A DNA stretch of 64,000 bases from the NCBI GenBank assembly GCA_033060915.1, contig CM065386.1, forward strand, positions 10,192,001-10,256,000. Reading direction: 5' to 3'. The stretch is from Euryodendron excelsum (Eukaryota > Streptophyta > Magnoliopsida > Ericales > Pentaphylacaceae). The notes under the pieces are model-generated. The model did not search any database, was not told the DNA's origin, and saw only the letters and a list, made by a program, of their open reading frames with translations. A program made the position numbers and the translations under genes. Shown one piece after another: positions 58,425-64,000 of the stretch. Every line of letters begins with the position of its first letter. Within the stretch, counting starts at the first letter, position 1.

Positions 58425-58880
58425 TTTGCTGAGTGTCTGTGATACGCTCCGTGTGTGTTCGAAAGTAGCTGTTTTCATTTGATGTGATCGAGGCCTTCGC
58501 AAAGCGATCTATTCGATCGGACCGTTCCGGTGGAAAGTACTCTGGAAATACTTTCTAGAATTCCAAAATTTACGCATTTTTCAAGTCGTTTGACGGTGCG
58601 TTTTGGTTAGGGAATCGAAGAAAAAGTCAACCTTGACGGAATGTTTGCAAGACGCTCCAGGGGTTGCTGAAAGTCATGGTTTGCACACCGTACGATGGAG
58701 GGCTTCGGGGAGCGATCTATTCAAATGAACCGTATTGATGGAAAGATCTATGGACGAGTGTTCGAGAATTCCCTGATTTACGCATTTCTCAAGTCAGTTG
58801 ATGGTGCATTATAACCAGGGAATCGGGGGAAAAGACAATTTAGGCGGAGCGTCTACGAGACGCTCCGGGGAACTTTTATC
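58425..58880. repeat. Hairpin modules in copy B
   Basis: Three units about 210 bases apart with dyads at about 58431-58451, 58638-58658 and 58856-58876. The last is a perfect 9-bp-arm hairpin, GGAGCGTCT-ACG-AGACGCTCC. A further dyad lies at 58211. Homologous to 18101-18545 and 21701-22142. Confidence 0.85.
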
Positions 58881-59349
58881 GTGTCGTGTGAGTTTAATGT
58901 CGTAGGTGTTTTTTGGGTTAAACAAAGGCGTGCTGTGAAATCCTTTGTTCGAAACCCCAAGGCCAGTACAGTTTCGGGGCGTTTTTGGCTCCCAGGGGCA
59001 AAACGGTCATTTTAACCGGAGTTGGCTGGAAATGGTCTGGTATATTGTGTTAGGCGTGTAGGGCTGTTCAGAGATGGTTTTGAGAGAGTTTGTCTCCGTT
59101 TAGCGGGGTTCGTGCCGTGCTAAGTCGTTCAGGGGCAAAATGGTCATTTTGACCAGAGTGAGCCGGAATAGGACCGGATTTGGACCAAATGGTGTGCGGG
59201 GGATGCCTGATGGTTTGACAACATTGTGGAAGGATGGACTCATCCTTTTGAGGGATTTTGAACTTTCCCAAAACGTGCCTAGAAGCCCAATGGGCAAGTT
59301 TGGTCATTTTTCACCGAGTCGGGCTAGCAGGCGTCGGTGTTGACCTAGG

Positions 59350-59535
59350 TGTTAGTTCCTGAGACTGCCCGGTCTCGGAAAACTACCTGTACGGTGTTGG
59401 TCTCCAAGAACGCCCGTTCTCAGAGAGCTACCTTTAGGGTGGTGTTGGTTCCTGAGAACGCCTGGTCCCAGAAAGCTACCTGGAAGTGTGGTGTTGGTCT
59501 CCGAGAACGCCCGGTCTCGGAGAACTACCAAATGA
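59350..59535. repeat. ~58-bp tandem array, about four units
   Basis: Units of 'ggtgttggtctccgagaacg', 'cccggtctcggagaactacc' type starting near 59350, 59393, 59449 and 59491. A diverged fifth copy is at 59597-59670. Each unit carries 'gag/ctc' inverted bits. Absent from copy A. Confidence 0.85.
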
Positions 59536-59850
59536 CGGACATTCTACGTTGACGGGCTAGCAGGCGCTAGAAGTGAACCGTCTGGAATTTGATGAGGTGT
59601 TGGTCCCCAAGATCGGCCGATCTCGAGAAGCTACCTGGATGGCGTTGGTTTCCGGGACCACCCGGTCCGGAAAACTGCCTAGAATAATGGTGCTTAAGGC
59701 TTCAGCGGATCCTTGTGGACCCGAGAAGCGACCAGTTGGTTGGATTCGAGATTGAAAGGCTCGTCTTAAACCTACATGTGTTGTGATGTTTGGAAAACTT
59801 AGCCCGATTGGGCCGAAGATTGCCGAGCGGGCAAAAATGGGGTGCTTACA

Positions 59851-62290
59851 CTTAGTATCTATCGAAATACCTTTCTCATCACTGTCAAGCTTTGTTGAAG
59901 TATTCATAGGGGTGCTTAATGGTTTTGCATCTTCCAGTCCAAACTTTTTTAGTAGATCCTTGATGTACTTAGCTTGGTTAATGAAAATTCCTTCATTTAA
60001 TTGTTTGATTTGAAATCCAAGAAAGTAATTGAGATCACCCATCATGCTCATCTCAAACTCACCCTACATACACTTAGCAAATTATTTGCAAAGCTTTTCA
60101 TTAGTAGAGCCAAATATAATGTCATCAACATAAATTTGCACTAGTAACATGTCATGATTTTTAACCTTTATAAAGAGAGTTGTGTTAACTTTTCCTCCTG
60201 TAAAGTCATTTTCAGTCAAAAATTTACTTAGCCTTTCATACCAGGCCCTTGGGACTTGCTTTAAACCGTACAAGGCTTTAGTAAGTTTGAAAACATGATT
60301 TGGAAATAAAGAATTTTCGAAACCAAGAGGTTGTTCAACATATACCTCTTCAGATATAAAACCATTCAAAAATGCACTTTTCACATCCATTTGATAAAGT
60401 TTAAAATTTTTGAAACATAAAATTGCAAGCAACATTCTAATACCTTCTAATCTAGCTATAGGTGCATAGATTTCATTAAAATCAATTCCTTCTTCTTGAC
60501 TATAGCCTTGAGCTACAAGTCTTGCCTTATTTCTAACAACAGTTCCAGATTCATCCATCTTGTCTCTGAACACCCATTTGGTTCCAATTATAGAATGATT
60601 TTTAGGTCTAGGGACAAGGTTCCAAACCTCATTCCTTTCAAATTAATTTAACTCTTCTTGCATGGCCATAATCCATGATTCATCATTTTCAGCATCTTGA
60701 AAGCATTTTGGTTCTATTTGTGAAAGAAAAGCAAGATGATTACGTACATTTCTAAAAGATGATCTTATTCTTACCCCTTGTGACGGATCACCTAGTATTT
60801 ACTCTGTTGGATAGTTGTGGACAAATTTTCATTCCTTTGGCAATCTTTCATTCTGATCTTGTTGGCTTGAAGAGTCATCTTGGTTTCCATTTTCATGTGA
60901 TAGAGCTTCACTTTAAGTTGGGTTGATATTCAATGTATCCAAGTTCTTCTCCACATCATCATTCACAACCTTTATAGACAAAGAGTTTAGTTCATCAAAG
61001 GTAACATGAATTGATTCTTCAAAAACTAAAGTTTTCTTATTGTAAACTCTATAGGCCTTGCTATGTGAGGAATATCCTAGAAGGACAGCTTCATCAGATT
61101 TTGCATCGAATTTACCAAGGTTATCCTTATTGTTATTCAACACAAAGCATTTGCATTCAAAAGCTCTAAAATATGAAATATTTGGTTTCTTGTTTTTCCA
61201 AAGCTCATATGGGGTTTTTTTCAAAAATTTTCTAATCAAAACTCTGTTTAAAACATAGCAAGCTGTGTTAACAGCTTCAGCCCAAAAATATTTTGCCAAA
61301 TTGTTTTCACAAAGCATTGTTCTCCCTATTTCTTCCAAAGTTCTGTTTTTCCTCTCAACAACTCCATTTTGTTAAGAAGTTCTAGATGTTGAAAAATTGT
61401 GTTCAAAAGCATTTTCATCACAGTATATTTCAAAAGGTTTGCAATCAAACTCACCACCATAGTCAGTCCTAATTGCTGTGATTGTAAATCCTTTTTCGTT
61501 TTGCACCTTTTTACAAAACTTGGTGAAGAAAGCAATTGTTTCATCTTTGTGAGCTAGAAAGAATGTCCATGTAAACCTTGAGTAATCATCAACAATGACA
61601 AGAGCATATTGTTTTCCAACTAAACTTAGAGTTCTAGTTGGTCCAAACAAATCCATATGCAATAGTTGAAGTGGTCTAGAAGTAGAGAGCATATTTGAAG
61701 ATTTAAAAGAAACTCTGGTTTGCTTTCCCATTTGACATGCATCACAAGTTTTGTCCTTTTCAAAATTGAGTTTGGGAAGACCATTTACTAACTCATTTTT
61801 TAAAATTTTTGAAAGAATGCTCATACTAATATGACCAAGCCTTCTATGCCACAACCAATTATCCTCTTTGTTCACAGCAGCAAGGCATTTGATTTTACAA
61901 GAAGATAAGTCATTTAAGTTGAAAGTGTAAATATTGCATTGTCTATGACCAGTCAATATGATCTTGTTATCATTTATGTTTACTACATTGCATTTATATA
62001 ATTGAAACACTACTTTGCAACATTTGTCACACAATTGGCTAATGCTCAACAGGTTGTGCTTAAGACCTTTAACAAGTAAAACATTCTCAATAAAGGTTGA
62101 AGAATTTTTACCAATACTACCTATACCGATGATTTTGCATTTGCTATTATCTCCAAAAGTAACCAATCATCCATCCTTTGGTACGAGAAAAGTGAATTGA
62201 GTTTCATCTCCAGTCATATGTCTTGAACAGCCATTGTCCAAGTACCATTGATCCTTTTTGGAATTGGCTTGAAGACATACCTACAAAACA
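59851..62290 (-). pseudogene. pol: Sirevirus-like pol, protease to reverse transcriptase, broken
   Basis: From right to left: protease (WYLDNGCSRHMTG, with Asn in place of the usual Ser); integrase with intact zinc finger (HRRLGH and CDACQMGK) and catalytic Asp/Asp/Glu in MDLFGP, RTDYGGEF and NGVVERKNR; reverse transcriptase with [34 protein letters not shown] and YVDDIIFGS (near 60120-60150). It ends after MGDLNYFLGFQ and a KLDSDEKG block, cut by the giant repeat. Most pieces lie in one frame; stops near 62165, 61372, 60913 and 60082 interrupt it. RNase H continues at 52740-52928 after a gap. Confidence 0.9.
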
Positions 62291-62532
62291 AGTAACTCAA
62301 CCTTTGACCTTTGGTACCCAAATCATCTTGCGTCCAGTGGGATTAGTCTTCAAAGTTCCTTTTGGAACCTAAGCTTTCTTGACAGCATAAGATTTTTGTA
62401 TAAGGAAGCATTGATTTGCAAAGTGACATAAAACATTGTAACCTATTCCAGCCTTGTCAAGAGAGCAATTTCGTTTTCCAAGCATAACATCAAGTTTATC
62501 TCTTCCATTTATGCATTTAGAGAAAGATTTTT

Positions 62533-63786
62533 CTAAATTAGTGATTTTTCTTTCAAAACAAAGTTTTCCTTTTTCAAAATATCATTTTCATTTTGTAACT
62601 CTTCACTTTCTTCTGTGAGAGTGGATACCATATTCTTGAGAAGATTATTTTTCATGCCTAACTTTTTAAATTCAACAATCAAATCATCGAAAGTATTTTG
62701 TAATTCATTAAATGAAAAATCAGGATTAGTTACCTCTGTTTCTTCTTCATGTGCCATAAGACATAAATTGGCTACTTCATGAGTTTCAGATTCATCTTAG
62801 CTTAAATCTTCACTATCACTCCATGTTTCAGCTAGAGCTCTCTTCCCTCTTTTTTTCTTTCCTTTCTTTTTCAACTGGGAACACTCATTTCTCATGTGTC
62901 CTGGCTTTTTGCATTTGTAGCATATAATGGTAGAATCCTTGTTATTGAATTCACCATTTGCTTCATTCTTTTTTCTTCCTTTCCACCTTCTTTTCATGAA
63001 TCTCTTGAATTTTCTTGTGATGAGAGTAAGATCTTCCTCATCTTCTTCTTCACTTCCAGATTCATTTTCTGATATGGTGGACTTGAATGCAACAGACTTC
63101 TTTCTCTTGTCTTCTTCTTCTTGAGCATTCTGTTTTCGGGTCAGCTCATAGGTCATGAGAGAGCCAAGAAGTTCTTCAAAAGGTAGAGTGTTGAGGTCTT
63201 TAGCTTCTTACATGGCTGTCACCTTTGCTTCCCATGTCTTTGGCAATGATCTTAAGATTTTTCTCACTTGTTCACTGTTAGGATACACTTTTCCAAAAGA
63301 CTTTAAACCATTAACAATGTCAGTGAATCTAAGGAACATTTCAGTTATAGATTCATCAGATTTCATTCTAAATAATTCATAATTATGTACAAGAATGTTA
63401 ATTTTTGACTCCTTAACCTGATTGGTCCCTTCATGAGTCACTTCAAGTCCATCCCAAATTTGTTTGGCAGATTCACAGGTAGAAATCCTATTGAACTCAT
63501 TTGGGTCTAATGCATAATATAAAATGTTCATAGCTTTAGCATTAGATTGCATAAGCTTCATATCATTCTCATTCCATTCATTTTCAGGTTTAGGGATAAC
63601 TTTTCTTTCAATAAACTTGCTAGGAGTTTTAGAACCATTAATACTAATCATCCATAACTCATAGTCAACAGATTAAATATAAATTCTTATTCTATTCTTC
63701 CAATAGTTGTAGTTTGTACCATTAAACATAGGAGGTCTGTTGGTGGATTGACCCTCACCTAGAGAGCTTCCAAACATGGTTGCCAT
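62533..63786 (-). pseudogene. gag: Sirevirus-like gag, broken
   Basis: Start codon at 63786 gives MATMFGSSLGEGQ, shortly after the primer-binding site. The conserved RPPMFNGTNYNYWKNRI block follows, then a helical gag core (KAMNILYYALDPNEFNRI, MLRSLP-type segment), an acidic EDEEDLTLITRKFKRFM stretch, one CCHC knuckle CYKCKKPGHMRNEC and a Glu/Lys-rich helical tail (NENDILKKENFVLK). In-frame stops lie at 63673-63675, 63208-63210, 62797-62799 and 62533-62535, and a frameshift follows near 62540. In Sireviruses gag and pol are one long frame; here they share the frame apart from these lesions. The coding region between 62290 and 62533 continues in decayed form. Confidence 0.88.
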
Positions 63787-63827
63787 GGATCAACTCTAAG
63801 GATGTTAAGCCTTTAAACTAGAGTACT

Positions 63828-63840
63828 AGCTCTGATACCA
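63828..63840 (-). promoter_or_regulatory. Primer-binding site of Sirevirus-like element
   Basis: Minus strand reads TGGTATCAGAGCT two bases after the LTR end GGGCTAACA. It matches the complement of the initiator methionine tRNA 3' end. Confirms minus orientation and the 5' LTR boundary at 63843. Confidence 0.9.
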
Positions 63841-63842
63841 AT

Positions 63843-64000
63843 TGTTAGCCCAAGAAGGCAACCCAAGAGGGGGGTGAATTAGGTTTTATAGAATTTATAT
63901 CAAGAATTGTAACTAAAAACAGTTTATGTATTTCAATAACACTTAATCAAAGTATATATATCAAGCAGGTGAATTATGTATCAATGTATATATTTATGCA
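63843..64000 (-). repeat. Partial 5' LTR of Sirevirus-like element (cut by window end)
   Basis: Matches the first 158 bases of 47720-49578 closely (a few substitutions, for example ttagccc against ttggccc). The remaining 1.7 kb should lie beyond 64000. Confidence 0.92.

Larger units (their letters stand above)
54864..59850 (+). mobile_element. Giant LTR-like repeat, copy B (5.0 kb)
   Basis: Starts TGTCGCGCTTCGG and ends GGGTGCTTACA, collinear with 13600-19143 of copy A. Shared landmarks in order: 'agaaggac(g/a)agtg', 'gtcgccacctaa', the 'gggttaactaac' array, 'agaccactcaagagag', TATA-like TATTTATA (58078), hairpin modules and 'aaaatggtcattttgacc'. It lacks the 2.5-kb tandem-array insert of A and has two arrays of its own. 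Its right end abuts Sirevirus pol at 59851 ('cttag'). The left neighbour is not Sirevirus, so it is not a simple solo LTR. Confidence 0.78.
47720..64000 (-). mobile_element. Sirevirus-like Ty1/copia element 4 with nested insertions, truncated by window end
   Basis: Minus-strand element. From right to left: partial 5' LTR 63843-64000, primer-binding site, gag, pol, an extra 3' ORF, polypurine tract, 3' LTR 47720-49578. The large size, [11 protein letters not shown] reverse transcriptase wording, long gag with a C-terminal Glu/Lys-rich helical part and an additional gene 3' of pol are Sirevirus (SIRE/Maximus) traits. It sits in copia element 3; the left flank shows 'ctact' as the presumed 5-bp target site (47715-47719), its partner lying outside the window. 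52929-59850 is younger inserted DNA. Confidence 0.9.

Noticed and set aside
54864..59850. Solo LTR with a 5-bp target duplication in the Sirevirus pol
   Set aside because: The right flank is 'cttag' but the left neighbour is 'ccagc' and is not Sirevirus sequence. A piece of RNase H is also missing, so it is not a clean solo insertion.
1..64000. tRNA genes, rRNA, CRISPR arrays, bacterial operons or toxin systems
   Set aside because: Looked for by eye (tRNA T-loop phrases, regular spacers, rRNA wording). None was found, and the context is plant nuclear.

Overview
This is nuclear DNA of a flowering plant, probably a eudicot. It is AT-rich and full of (TC/GA)n and (AT)n microsatellites. Its genes are split by short GT-AG introns, and most of the window is LTR-retrotransposon sequence. 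There is no bacterial-style gene organisation, CRISPR array, rRNA or convincing tRNA. I could not identify the species.

Layout. 0-3 kb: a probable terminal exon of a gene running off the left edge, microsatellites, a fold-back MITE and an LTR-like remnant. 3.0-9.9 kb: Ty1/copia element 1 on the plus strand, with both LTRs and intact gag; pol is broken by only two nonsense codons. 10.5-11.4 kb: a tandem duplication. 13.2-22.9 kb: a small hAT-like element with a perfect 8-bp target duplication, split by a 9.1-kb non-coding insertion (giant repeat copy A). 23.7 kb: a 147-bp MITE. 24.8-30.9 kb: copia element 2, a decayed relative of element 1. 31.0-34.1 kb: repeat-like and intergenic DNA.

34.1-41.4 kb is the genic island. 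It holds two apparently intact minus-strand genes. One is a four-exon GT47 exostosin-family glycosyltransferase (518 aa by my splice model). The other is a three-exon BMT5-like (DUF2431) rRNA uridine-N3 methyltransferase relative (220 aa). Upstream of the second is a minisatellite apparently grown from a duplicate of its own exon 2.

43.6-64 kb is a nested stack. A 1.6-kb endogenous pararetrovirus (Caulimoviridae) fragment with a broken movement-protein gene starts 3 nt from its primer-binding site and is flanked by a 44-bp direct repeat. Next is copia element 3, which has lost its integrase and is cut by a minus-strand Sirevirus-like element (47.7 kb to beyond the window end). The Sirevirus-like element carries an extra 3' ORF. 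Its RNase H region has been replaced by an LTR-like fragment plus giant repeat copy B (54.9-59.85 kb). Copies A and B belong to one family of very long, TG...CA-bounded, LTR-like non-coding repeats. They carry a ~208-bp module with a conserved perfect hairpin and several private tandem arrays.

The two host genes act independently (Golgi glycosylation and rRNA modification). The retroelements are not expected to be autonomous as they stand; element 1 is the least damaged. All identities rest on motifs read by eye, with no database search.
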